A DNA stretch of 64,000 nt from DASRBN01 sp035294305 (lineage in GTDB: Bacteria > Chloroflexota > Ktedonobacteria > Ktedonobacterales > Ktedonobacteraceae): assembly GCA_035294305.1 (NCBI GenBank), contig DATGLD010000006.1, forward strand, positions 31,051 through 95,050. Reading direction: 5' to 3'. A model generated the notes under the pieces. It was not told the DNA's origin and made no database searches. It worked only from the letters and a program-made list of their open reading frames with translations. A program made the position numbers and the translations under genes. This document shows, one piece after another, positions 1 through 7,935 of the stretch (within the stretch, counting starts at the first letter, position 1; the number at the start of each line of letters is the position of its first letter).

Positions 1-48
1 GGGTCTGCAAGATGATTATATCACGAAAAACATGAGGAAATTCACATT

Positions 49-74
49 CCGGCTGTGCCATAAGGCATAGCCGG
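49..74. repeat. Short hairpin in the leader region
   Basis: An 11-bp stem (CCGGCTGTGCC against GGCATAGCCGG, one G-U pair) closes a 4-base loop. No T-run follows on either side, so it is not a canonical terminator. It may end a transcript entering from the left or be a small dispersed palindrome. The rest of bases 1-230 shows no gene. Confidence 0.4.
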
Positions 75-230
75 CCCACCAGAAATGAGCGTATAGTTCG
101 TACATGAGAATGAATCGATAAACAATGTTTTGAAGGGCATGATGCCCGGAAAGTCTCAATAGTTTCGCTCAATATTGACGAAAGAATATTACTAAAAAAA
201 CTACTACTACCTAAAAGAAGGAGAAAGCGG

Positions 231-1079
231 ATGAAACTTTATGGTATCAGACGATTTGTAGCGGGTTTAGCGATTATTGCTCTTATGGCTCTGTTTAGCG
301 CGTGTGCCGGGGTGAGCACAAGTGGGGGCAACGGGAATCTCAGCCTGTCGGGTTCGGTGGTGTCCGTGAATGTCCAGAATCATAGCGTGACATTGGAGAT
401 CAATGGGCAGCAAAAGACAATCAATGGCCTTACCGACCAGGAGGTGTCCTTGTTGCAGGGTCAGGTGGGCAAGGTCTACTCGATCCAGGTGACGCAGAAT
501 GGCGACGGCTCATACGAGATTGTTACGGGTACTCAACCGATGGCGGAGGATACGCCCGAAACTGGAGAGACTCCTGGCACGAATCAGACGCCCGAGGCGA
601 ACGAGCCTGGGAGTATCAATTTTACTGGCAGGGTGCTGAGCGCGAGTGGCAGCAGCATTACAGTGAGCCTGCCAGATGGCTCGTCCTTGACGATGGGCGT
701 TGTGAATGGGCAGACCGACGAGTCGGACTTCAACGGACAGCGGATTACCAATGGTGAACTTATACAGGTCGAGGCGACGGCTAATGCGGATGGCAGCTTT
801 CTGGCTTCCAAACTGTCGCCAGCCGATAGTGGAGATGCGCAAGATCAGAATGTGGTCGATTTCCAGGGCGTTACAACCAGCGCGGTTGGTTCCGATCATG
901 TGATTCATTTCGCGGTGGGTAATAAGAGCTTCAGCTATACTATCGGCGCGAATGCGGATCTGAGCGATTTCCATGGCAACCCGCAGTCCATCGCAAAAGG
1001 GGTGAGCGTAAAAGTCGAAGTGACGTTCAATGGCACGGTAGGCGCTGTGACGAAAGTGGGTAACGTGAGCAATTCGTAG
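231..1079 (+). CDS. Secreted lipoprotein with DUF5666-like repeats
   Basis: 282 residues. The N-terminus has basic residues, a hydrophobic stretch and a lipobox (LFSAC, Cys25), so this is predicted to be a lipid-anchored exported protein. The mature part holds three related beta-rich modules of about 60 residues beginning near residues 37, 130 and 211 (patterns such as FTGRVLSASGSSITV and FQGVTTSAVGSDHVI), separated by a Thr/Glu/Pro-rich linker around residues 103-127. This arrangement resembles DUF5666 proteins, whose function is unknown. The start is supported by AAGAAGGAGA eight to ten bases upstream. Downstream lies a palindrome shared with the convergent J-domain gene. Ligand or role cannot be deduced. 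Confidence 0.75.
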   Translation: MKLYGIRRFVAGLAIIALMALFSACAGVSTSGGNGNLSLSGSVVSVNVQNHSVTLEINGQQKTINGLTDQEVSLLQGQVGKVYSIQVTQNGDGSYEIVTGTQPMAEDTPETGETPGTNQTPEANEPGSINFTGRVLSASGSSITVSLPDGSSLTMGVVNGQTDESDFNGQRITNGELIQVEATANADGSFLASKLSPADSGDAQDQNVVDFQGVTTSAVGSDHVIHFAVGNKSFSYTIGANADLSDFHGNPQSIAKGVSVKVEVTFNGTVGAVTKVGNVSNS

Positions 1080-1116
1080 CATATGCATATAATCGTCTGG
1101 GCAGAAGCCAGGCGAC

Positions 1117-1180
1117 CACAAGGGTACGCCCCTGGCCTACACGAGCAGACTCCTGTATAGACCAGGGGCGTACCCTTGTG
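1117..1180. repeat. Palindromic element, 19-bp perfect arms
   Basis: CACAAGGGTACGCCCCTGG (1117-1135) is exactly inverted at 1162-1180, with a 26-base loop. It lies between two convergent genes and could terminate both transcripts, but no T-run is present. The core GCGACCACAAGGGTACGCCC recurs near 56.28, 60.38 and 62.12 kb, so it belongs to a dispersed family. Confidence 0.7.
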
Positions 1181-1191
1181 CGAGTTACTGC

Positions 1192-2085
1192 TTATCTCAC
1201 TGTCAAAGCGAAGACACCAAGAATTAGCACGATTACTACAAACACGCTGATCCACAGAATGGCAGTGCGACGGGCGGCAGCGGCGCGCAGTGTGTCCACA
1301 CGCATGTTTTCTGCCGGGCACCATTGTGACCTCCTGCAATTCGGGCAGAGCGGGAAGAGTTCGTAAGGCTGGTAGAGACGGCCCTGGCCGATGATTTTGT
1401 CGTGTATTTCTTCGCTCTCGAAGACGGCAGAACAATGGGTGCAGCGCAAAAGCAGGTATTCGCTCCAATCGCCGGCCTTACACGATGGACAGGCGGCATC
1501 ATCATTGATCGAGCGATTGGCTGGGGAGGTCGCCATCCACCGATAATGGCAGCGGTGACAGTAGTTGGTCGTCCGATTCGTGCTTTTCTTTTCATCGCCG
1601 CGCAGCAGGCCTGCTTGCCGCAACGTGGAGGCCTCCGCTGGCGAAAGACTGTAGTTTACATCATCCAGGTCGATAAAGATGGTCGAGGGGAGTGGCTCGC
1701 TCAGGTCTGGAAAGGCGAAGTGGCGCTGCCCGGCCTGCTCCGCGGAGGTTTTGGTGACATGTTGCGCTGAACGAGAAGCGGCCGATGTGGTTTCTGCTGA
1801 AAAATCCGTATGATAGCCGTGCTGTGTCGCGGTGCTGTGCAATCCAGAGGAGCTATCAAGCAGGTGATTGGAGCGTTGGACATCATAGGTTCTGCGCGCA
1901 GCGGGGTCGCTCAAAGTTTGATAGGCAAGCAAAAGCAGGCGCATCCGCTCTTCCGCGTCCGCGCCCTTGTATACATCGGGATGATATTGCAAAGCCAGCT
2001 TCTTAAAAGCAGTTTTGATAGCGCCTTCAGAGGCATGTGAATCGACGCCCAGGAGCGCATAATAGTCAATAAAGGGTTTGTCCAT
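1192..2085 (-). CDS. J-domain protein with double zinc ribbon and C-terminal membrane anchor
   Basis: 297 residues. Residues 1-70 are a J domain with the diagnostic HPD tripeptide (YHPDVYKG), expected to stimulate an Hsp70 (DnaK) ATPase. A low-complexity linker follows. Residues about 170-265 hold four CxxC knuckles (CHRC, CPSC, CTHC, CPNC), enough for two zinc ribbons, but not arranged as the CxxCxGxG repeats of true DnaJ. The last 23 residues form one transmembrane helix (ILWISVFVVIVLILGVFALT), so the protein is probably a tail-anchored co-chaperone. No clear Shine-Dalgarno sequence precedes the ATG. It is not dnaJ itself: the substrate-binding beta domains are missing. Transcribed divergently from the CDF exporter. 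Confidence 0.75.
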   Translation of the reverse strand: MDKPFIDYYALLGVDSHASEGAIKTAFKKLALQYHPDVYKGADAEERMRLLLLAYQTLSDPAARRTYDVQRSNHLLDSSSGLHSTATQHGYHTDFSAETTSAASRSAQHVTKTSAEQAGQRHFAFPDLSEPLPSTIFIDLDDVNYSLSPAEASTLRQAGLLRGDEKKSTNRTTNYCHRCHYRWMATSPANRSINDDAACPSCKAGDWSEYLLLRCTHCSAVFESEEIHDKIIGQGRLYQPYELFPLCPNCRRSQWCPAENMRVDTLRAAAARRTAILWISVFVVIVLILGVFALTVR

Positions 2086-2249
2086 CGGTTTCAGTGGCGG
2101 CTACAAGGGTCGCCATTCAGGTTTATACGTATATAAGAACGAAAAAGTCTGGAAATTCTCCATAAAAACAGGTATCGTATCTATTAGTTAGACGTATGAG
2201 CAGTGGAAATGTTGCAAGTAATCGCCGCCGGCAAAGGAGGATCAGAACT

Positions 2250-3308
2250 ATGCATGAGGATGCCGTGCACAATGATCATGATCATGATTCTGAACACGAA
2301 CATGGACACGGACACGGACACGATGAGCATGGAAAAGGACACGGTCACGCGCATGAGCATGCAAAGGTAGATGCGGATGTGTATGGAAATCGGGCCGGGC
2401 TGCGAGCGGTGCAAATTTCGACTGCTGGGATGTTCGTTGTTGCCGTGATTCAATTTGCCATCGCCGGTATGGGGGGAAGCGCGGGTCTGTTCGCAGACGC
2501 GCTGCATAATCTTGGGGATGTTTTCACGACGGTGGCGCTATGGATCGCTTTCGTGATCTCCAGCCGTACGGCCAACCAGCGCTACACGTATGGCTATTAT
2601 CGTTCGGAAGACCTGGCGGGTATTTTTATTGTGCTGGTGATTATTGGTAGCGCGGTGGCCGGAGCGGCGGAGTCGATTGTGAAGTTGACGAATGGGAATA
2701 TTCCCACACAGATTTATTGGAGCATGGCGGCTGCACTGGTGGGCGTGGTGGGGAATGAGGTGCTGGCGCAGTACAAGATCGCGGTGGGGAGGCGTATCAA
2801 TAGTGTGCCCCTGGTGGCGGATGGGCAGCACTCGCGCATTGATGGTCTGACTTCGCTGGCGGCATTTCTGGGCCTGGTGGGGGTAAAGCTGGGCTTTCCA
2901 CTGGCCGACCCGATTGCTGGTCTCGTGATCACGGCAGTAATCATCACAGTTGTATATTCCACCTCGCGCAGCGTTCTCCAACGGCTGCTTGATGCAGTCG
3001 ATCCGCATATTGTGCCATCTATCATCGAGACAGCAACGGCAGTAGATGGCGTTGAGGGAGTGACAGATGTGCGCGCGCGTTGGGTAGGCCACACGCTGCA
3101 TGTGGTGATGAATATCGAGGTAGATGCGGAATTGACGCTGGCAAAAGCGCACGCGATTGCGGAGGAAGTGCGGCATCGACTCTTCCACGGGATAAACGGT
3201 ATTTCAGAGGTCACAATTCATACGGACCCGGCTGGGAGCGATGTGGATTATCACGAGGCAATGGCACACCATTTGCAGGAGGCCCATCGACCGGTGGTGC
3301 AGAGATAA
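2250..3308 (+). CDS. Cation diffusion facilitator (zinc/cobalt exporter)
   Basis: 352 residues from the ATG at 2250, chosen because AAAGGAGG lies nine bases upstream; an in-frame ATG at 2196 has no such site. The first 45 residues are extremely His/Asp-rich (HDHD, HEHGHGHGH), a presumed metal-sensing or buffering tail. Six transmembrane helices follow, with the CDF metal-site signatures in helix 2 (ADALHNLGD) and helix 5 (ADGQHSRIDGLTS), then a cytosolic C-terminal domain with HTLHVVMNIEVD. The family (CzcD/ZitB type) exports Zn2+ or related divalent ions in exchange for protons. It is the only metal gene nearby and shows no adjacent regulator. Its stop is 7 bases from the convergent end of dnaA. 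Confidence 0.9.
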   Translation: MHEDAVHNDHDHDSEHEHGHGHGHDEHGKGHGHAHEHAKVDADVYGNRAGLRAVQISTAGMFVVAVIQFAIAGMGGSAGLFADALHNLGDVFTTVALWIAFVISSRTANQRYTYGYYRSEDLAGIFIVLVIIGSAVAGAAESIVKLTNGNIPTQIYWSMAAALVGVVGNEVLAQYKIAVGRRINSVPLVADGQHSRIDGLTSLAAFLGLVGVKLGFPLADPIAGLVITAVIITVVYSTSRSVLQRLLDAVDPHIVPSIIETATAVDGVEGVTDVRARWVGHTLHVVMNIEVDAELTLAKAHAIAEEVRHRLFHGINGISEVTIHTDPAGSDVDYHEAMAHHLQEAHRPVVQR

Positions 3309-3315
3309 GAGGCTC

Positions 3316-4881
3316 TTACCCTTTCTTCTCCAGCGATTCGAGCACGGCGGCAATCTCGCGTCGAGCGCGATCGTTGCTACTGATTTCATCGCGCACCTTC
3401 TCCCAGCCGTGCATGATGGTGGTGTGATCGCGCCCACCAAGGGCAGCGCCGATCTGCTGCAGAGAGGCGTCGGTTTCTTCGCGCATGAGATACATGGCTA
3501 CCTGGCGAGGCCAGGCGATCTCGCGTTCGCGGCCTTTACCGCGCATGCGTTCCACATCGATGTTATAGTAGCGGCAGATACCGTCGAGTATGGCGGTGAT
3601 GGAGAGGTTGGAATGGGATTTGCTTTCGCTATAGATGTTTTCAAGCGCCTGGGCAGCTACGCTGACGGAGAGGGCTACGTCGTGCAGCGTGGCATAGGCA
3701 ATGACGCGATTGAGCGCGCCTTCAAGTTCGCGCACGCTGCTGCATTCGGGGCGGGCGATAAATTCGATGACTGAGGCGGGGATGGCAAATCGTAGCGATT
3801 CGGCTTTGGAACGCAAGATGGCCAGGCGGTGCTCGTATTCGGGAGGCTGGATATCGGCGAGTAGTCCCCATTCGAACCGCGAGCGCAGGCGGTCTTGCAG
3901 GCTATAAATGGCCTTGGGCGGGCGGTCGCTGGTGATGACGATCTGCTTATTGGCATCATGAAGTGTGTTGAAGGTATGGAAGAATTCTTCTTCGGTCGAT
4001 TCTTTGCCGGCGATGAATTGAATGTCATCAACGAGCAGAATATCGATCTGGCGGTATTTGGCGCGAAAGTCCTCGGTTTGCTGGTAACGGATAGCGTTGA
4101 TAATTTCGTTGGTGAATTTTTCTGATGTGACGTATAAGACGTTGAGTCCGGCTGCTTCCCCGACATGACCGATGGCGTGTAGCAGGTGAGTCTTCCCCAG
4201 GCCAACACCGCCATAGAAGAAAAGGGGATTATAGATATTACCCGGATTCTCGGCTACGGCAAGCGAGGCAGCGTGCGCTAATTGATTCGATTTGCCCATA
4301 ATAAACGTACTGAAGGTATAGCGCGGATTCAGCAGGCCGTCGCCTCCAAGGGAGAGCAGTCCTGGCTGTGTGTTTCTGGTGTGTTCGTTGATCTCTGGCC
4401 CATTGCCGGTTGTGCTGCGATGGGCCACGGGCCGCAAAGCAGCGGGGGCTGTAGAGGTCTGCGCGTCTATGGCATTCACCTGCGGAGTGTTGAGAGTAAG
4501 AGGGAGCGTGGAGTCGAGATGCTCTTTTTCCTGCTGTAAATGGGCCAGGCGATTTTTGGGAAGGCGGTAGCCACGTTTATGAGAGGGTTTCGTACCCTCG
4601 ACTGCATCATGGCGGTATTCATAGGTCTCTTTTATTTCTTTAGCGACGACGAAGCGAACCTCTATGGATGTACCACTAACCTCAGTCAAGATCGAGCGAA
4701 TTAAATCAAGGAAGCGACCTTCCAGATGTGCTTTGGCAAAGGTAGTAGGAACGCCGACAACGAAGACCCCGTCCTGGAAGGAGAGCGCGGAGGTTCCCTG
4801 GAACCAGGTCGTGAAGACGGCCGGTTGAACCCTTGCTTGTAGTCTCTCTATAGTTGTTTGCCAGATTTGCTTTGCGTTCAC
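3316..4881 (-). CDS. dnaA: Chromosomal replication initiator DnaA
   Basis: 521 residues, somewhat longer than usual because of a variable domain II (about 85-180). Domain I occupies residues 1-80 (IWQTTIERL, FTTWFQG). Domain III is an AAA+ ATPase with Walker A GGVGLGKTH and Walker B ILLVDDIQF. Domain IV carries the DnaA-box-binding signature GRDHTTIMHGWEKV. All key residues look intact, so the protein should bind ATP-dependently to DnaA boxes and open the origin. Unlike most bacteria, dnaN, recF or gyrB do not follow; its neighbours are a metal exporter and a lipoprotein. The upstream gap shows no obvious TTATCCACA boxes. Confidence 0.97.
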   Translation of the reverse strand: MNAKQIWQTTIERLQARVQPAVFTTWFQGTSALSFQDGVFVVGVPTTFAKAHLEGRFLDLIRSILTEVSGTSIEVRFVVAKEIKETYEYRHDAVEGTKPSHKRGYRLPKNRLAHLQQEKEHLDSTLPLTLNTPQVNAIDAQTSTAPAALRPVAHRSTTGNGPEINEHTRNTQPGLLSLGGDGLLNPRYTFSTFIMGKSNQLAHAASLAVAENPGNIYNPLFFYGGVGLGKTHLLHAIGHVGEAAGLNVLYVTSEKFTNEIINAIRYQQTEDFRAKYRQIDILLVDDIQFIAGKESTEEEFFHTFNTLHDANKQIVITSDRPPKAIYSLQDRLRSRFEWGLLADIQPPEYEHRLAILRSKAESLRFAIPASVIEFIARPECSSVRELEGALNRVIAYATLHDVALSVSVAAQALENIYSESKSHSNLSITAILDGICRYYNIDVERMRGKGREREIAWPRQVAMYLMREETDASLQQIGAALGGRDHTTIMHGWEKVRDEISSNDRARREIAAVLESLEKKG

Positions 4882-5257
4882 AAACGTTGGTACCTCATGA
4901 GCAAATAGGTGTATCGATTAGCAAGATCGTGCGTTTTTACATGTAGGGTTCCTATATTTGAACGGACAAGAAAAACGGAATAGAACAAGTGAGCAATCAC
5001 CATTTTTTAAGGTAGCAGAGGGTAATAGTAGCACTAAATCAAAACGCTGTAAAGTCCTTTTTTAGGGTGTTCGTGGTGTGAAGTGCCTCACAGGTTTCCC
5101 TCCACTTTTACTATATACTAGACCAAAAGGGCTATTCGTAGGATGGCTACCGTTCCTGTAGGGACAGCGGCTTGTCCCTGTCCTGGCTGGAATATGGAGA
5201 CAGGCGCCGGGCGCTGTCCCTACAGGATTACAGGCTTATGAGTTGAGGAGTTTTTAG
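4882..5257. other. Intergenic region upstream of dnaA
   Basis: About 375 bases between dnaA and a lipoprotein gene. It is AT-rich near dnaA (runs of A and T at 4966-5070), includes a possible TATACT at 5114-5119 and ends with a palindromic element. I searched by eye for TTATCCACA-like DnaA boxes on both strands and found none, so I do not call an origin here. The dnaA promoter must lie here but could not be placed. Confidence 0.4.
5155..5226. repeat. GTAGGGACAGCG palindromic element
   Basis: The outer arms CCTGTAGGGACAGCG (5155-5169) and CGCTGTCCCTACAGG (5212-5226) are exact inverted copies; the inner parts pair imperfectly. The same core recurs at 7.84, 23.62 and 33.60 kb and in partial form elsewhere in the window. 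It ends 31 bases upstream of the lipoprotein start. Confidence 0.75.
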
Positions 5258-6061
5258 ATGATTGTACCCCGGTTTATACCTGTAGTGATCCACAGAGGCG
5301 GTTGCCCGGCTGGAGTCGGAAGATGCGCCTGGTTTTTTGCAGCACTTACGTTGATGCTCTCGAGCATCTTTCTCGTATCCTGTACAGGGTTATTTGGCAA
5401 TACAAATGCTACTGGAGTAACAGCGACCCCGACGGCATCACAGCTGCCACTGGCAAAACTTCACTGGTGCAGCAACCCATCGATGGTCTTTCGGGACGAG
5501 GGAGCGACGACCACTCCGGTGGCCACGGCGACTGTGGCCACGACACCTGGCGCGACAGTGACCGCCACAGCAAGTAGTGGAAGCACGCCAACCTCGACTG
5601 CGACTGCGTCTCCGACCGCTGGTGGGCCGAGGACGATCAGTGACTGGTCCCAGGTCGAGCCATACCTTGGTTTCACGCTCTATTTGCCAGCTACATTGCC
5701 TGGTGGCAGCTGCCTGGTAAGCGCCCAGGCGACAATACATGATCCAATTTTTGGTGGTAATTTTTTCATAGGATATCTCTTGCCGGACCACAGTTCGATC
5801 AGCTTGTCGGAGGCGCCTTTAAACTCGCAAAATACGCAGTTTCAGTGTAATCCGACGGGCAGCGCCTCGCCCCAGGCCGGGGCGACGCCAAAGGTGGGAG
5901 CTCCTACGCCTTCGGCAAGCCCGGTGCAAGCAGCTAACCAGCTGTGTTCAGGTGCCAGAGAGATGACAAATATCGTGCTATTAGCGCGAGGCACAATAGA
6001 TTCTTTACAAAGGTTTTTTAATGCCCTACAACCGAATGTTACCTGGATACCAGGTTCATAG
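5258..6061 (+). CDS. Putative lipoprotein with Thr/Ala-rich linker
   Basis: 267 residues, not matched to a known family. A signal segment of about 40 residues ends in a lipobox-like FLVSC (Cys42). Residues 45-125 are a low-complexity Thr/Ala/Ser/Pro linker typical of extracellular spacers. A folded part (about 128-185, containing YLGFTLYLPATLPGG and GGNFFIGYLLPDHSSISLSE) is followed by a second low-complexity piece and a C-terminal segment. The ATG has GAGGAG about ten bases upstream. Probably faces the outside of the membrane. Function unknown. Confidence 0.6.
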   Translation: MIVPRFIPVVIHRGGCPAGVGRCAWFFAALTLMLSSIFLVSCTGLFGNTNATGVTATPTASQLPLAKLHWCSNPSMVFRDEGATTTPVATATVATTPGATVTATASSGSTPTSTATASPTAGGPRTISDWSQVEPYLGFTLYLPATLPGGSCLVSAQATIHDPIFGGNFFIGYLLPDHSSISLSEAPLNSQNTQFQCNPTGSASPQAGATPKVGAPTPSASPVQAANQLCSGAREMTNIVLLARGTIDSLQRFFNALQPNVTWIPGS

Positions 6062-6223
6062 GGATAGGTAGGGGCGTGATCAACTTGTTCCGGCCAGAAA
6101 CGTCGCTCATGCGCGGATACGGCTTCTCCGTCATCTGATTGGAAAGGTAGTTCTGATCGGCCTTGTACCCAGGTTAATTTGTCAAGATCCGTTATCGCGC
6201 CCCTAGTAATATCGGTAATGGAC
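6062..6223. other. Intergenic region before the FHA gene
   Basis: The whole gap runs from 6062 to 6425. This first part has no convincing gene. A minus-strand open frame crossing it also runs through the coding region of the upstream lipoprotein and shows no domain or ribosome-binding site. The promoter listed at 6224-6253 is the only signal I can support. Confidence 0.35.
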
Positions 6224-6253
6224 TCGACGCTTTGCTCGCTGTTCTGATATAAT
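6224..6253 (+). promoter_or_regulatory. Candidate promoter for the FHA gene
   Basis: TCGACG (6224-6229), 18-base spacer, then TATAAT (6248-6253) preceded by TGA, an extended -10. It would give a leader of about 165 bases before the gene at 6426. Confidence 0.5.
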
Positions 6254-6425
6254 GGCAGCAGTTTACGTTTAATCATTGTTGTAGCTCGAAAAAGTGGTCG
6301 GCCTGCTACTTGCTCGTTCTCGACCGGCACTGCGCGGTTCAATGAAGGATGAGAGCCGCGGTCATGATGGTCAGGTGAGGTGAATGCAAGGGTCGCCTTT
6401 CACGAACAAGGGAGGAAATTTGATA

Positions 6426-7814
6426 ATGGATAAGTGTCCCTATTGTAATGCCGATACAAGGCCTGGGGATAATTTTTGCTTGAACTGTGGCAATCGCCTG
6501 CTACCCTCGACTCCCTCAGTACAGCAGGCAGACATGATAGGTGGGGCTACCCTGCCGGCGTCTGATGAATGGCAGCAGCCGAACCAGGGCGGGACAGCTC
6601 CTGCATCGCCCCCCAGCTGGAATGAAGCCGATTTGAAAACGGTGGCGAACACAAGCCTAGAGCCTCCCACCTTACGCGCTGATGCTACTGCCTCTCCCGT
6701 GGCTACGATGGACAGGATTGAAAATCCAGCTCACCTCGTTCTGCGATCAGATAATGGAGAAGTATTGCAAGATTACAGCCTCGATAAGCCCGAGATGATT
6801 ATTGGCCGTGCTCCTAACAGCGATATTCTGCTCTCGAAAGATAAGCTTACCTCGCGCCGCCATGCGACCATTCATTATGAGAATGGCGAATATGTGTTGC
6901 GAGACGAACGAAGCGCTAATGGTACATTTGTGAACGGGCAGCAGCTGGAGGAAATGACTCCACGTACCCTTCACGATGGAGATCACGTTGGTATCGGGGA
7001 GCATGAGCTTGTTTTCCATGCATATAGACCTGCGTCGAGCGGGGTGGACATAGAAAGCATGCCGACGGTTACTGTGAACTCTGCCGCTGCTGCCGAAATG
7101 ACCTATCGCACGCGTGAGGATGATCTGTTGACGGCAACAAATGTCGATGATTTCAGCACGCGGTCGATGAATGGGGGAGTTGAGACTCAGGCCACACAGC
7201 CTGAATATCCTGCGCCGGTTCCCGCGCAGGTGCCTCCGCCCACATCCGCGCCCGTACCGGTTGCCTCAACTACGGTTGCCACTCCACCTCCCGCAACCAC
7301 TTCTCAGGCAATGGCAAGGGCTTCGTCAGACGCCGCTCCTGGGCAAGCCGATGCCAGGTCATCCGGTGGCGGTGTCACCTTTAACCGGCTGACCAGCTTG
7401 CCCCAGCCTGCGCTCCCAGATGTCGCTCCCTTAGTTGCGGCGCTTGCGACCCTGGATGGACAGGTATCTTCTTTGCAAGAGCAATTGAATGCGACTCAGG
7501 AAGCGATGCGCAATCACGAAATGGATATCGCGCAGACGGCGAATCAATTACGGAACGGTGTGCGCAATGTATCCGAGCGTATGGATAACACCATTGCCGA
7601 TGTGGCACGCAGCCGCGAGCAACTCTCCTGGGCTGAGTTATTACAATTAATGGAGGACGTAATGAACAACCCGCGCGATATCGAGTATGTAACGAAGCTT
7701 GCTCGTAAAGCCCGCGAGTTGAACAAAGTTTTCCAGATTCACCAGAATGTCCTCAACGTGCTGGCAGAATGCACAAGTCTTCTGCGCAGCCTGATCGGCG
7801 AAGACAACAAGTAG
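6426..7814 (+). CDS. Zinc-ribbon and FHA domain protein with C-terminal coiled coil
   Basis: 462 residues from the ATG at 6426, which has GGGAGG ten bases upstream; an in-frame ATG at 6384 lacks one. Residues 1-28 form a zinc ribbon (CPYC, then CLNCG). Residues about 105-200 are a forkhead-associated domain with the expected core pieces GRAPNSDILL, SRRHATI and RSANGTFVNG, which bind phosphothreonine peptides. A Pro/Ala/Thr-rich disordered stretch follows (about 230-315). The C-terminus (about 330-462) is a helical, probably coiled-coil region with ISS-like heptads. It is a phospho-dependent adaptor candidate, possibly a Ser/Thr kinase substrate. No kinase of the Hanks type is adjacent. Confidence 0.8.
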   Translation: MDKCPYCNADTRPGDNFCLNCGNRLLPSTPSVQQADMIGGATLPASDEWQQPNQGGTAPASPPSWNEADLKTVANTSLEPPTLRADATASPVATMDRIENPAHLVLRSDNGEVLQDYSLDKPEMIIGRAPNSDILLSKDKLTSRRHATIHYENGEYVLRDERSANGTFVNGQQLEEMTPRTLHDGDHVGIGEHELVFHAYRPASSGVDIESMPTVTVNSAAAAEMTYRTREDDLLTATNVDDFSTRSMNGGVETQATQPEYPAPVPAQVPPPTSAPVPVASTTVATPPPATTSQAMARASSDAAPGQADARSSGGGVTFNRLTSLPQPALPDVAPLVAALATLDGQVSSLQEQLNATQEAMRNHEMDIAQTANQLRNGVRNVSERMDNTIADVARSREQLSWAELLQLMEDVMNNPRDIEYVTKLARKARELNKVFQIHQNVLNVLAECTSLLRSLIGEDNK

Positions 7815-7830
7815 AAGTTTCTTTCATCAG

Positions 7831-7918
7831 GTGAGGATGGTGTAGGGACAGCGCCTGGTGTCTGTCCTGTAGCCTCGTCGAGGACAGGCACCAGGCGCTG
7901 TCCCTACACCATCCTCAC
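7831..7918. repeat. GTAGGGACAGCG palindrome, 38-bp arms
   Basis: The arms 7831-7868 and 7881-7918 pair over 38 bp with one G-U pair, around a 12-base loop. It is the longest and cleanest member of the family in this window. It sits between the FHA gene and the flavoprotein gene and would form a very stable RNA hairpin in either transcript, so it may act as a terminator or block read-through. Confidence 0.8.
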
Positions 7919-7935
7919 TTTCGGATATCTCCACA

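Noticed and set aside
4882..5257. Replication origin upstream of dnaA
   Set aside because: No DnaA-box cluster was found on either strand by eye.
5842..6342. A 166-residue minus-strand open frame
   Set aside because: It overlaps the lipoprotein gene end, has no ribosome-binding site, no domain and unnatural composition; treated as a shadow.
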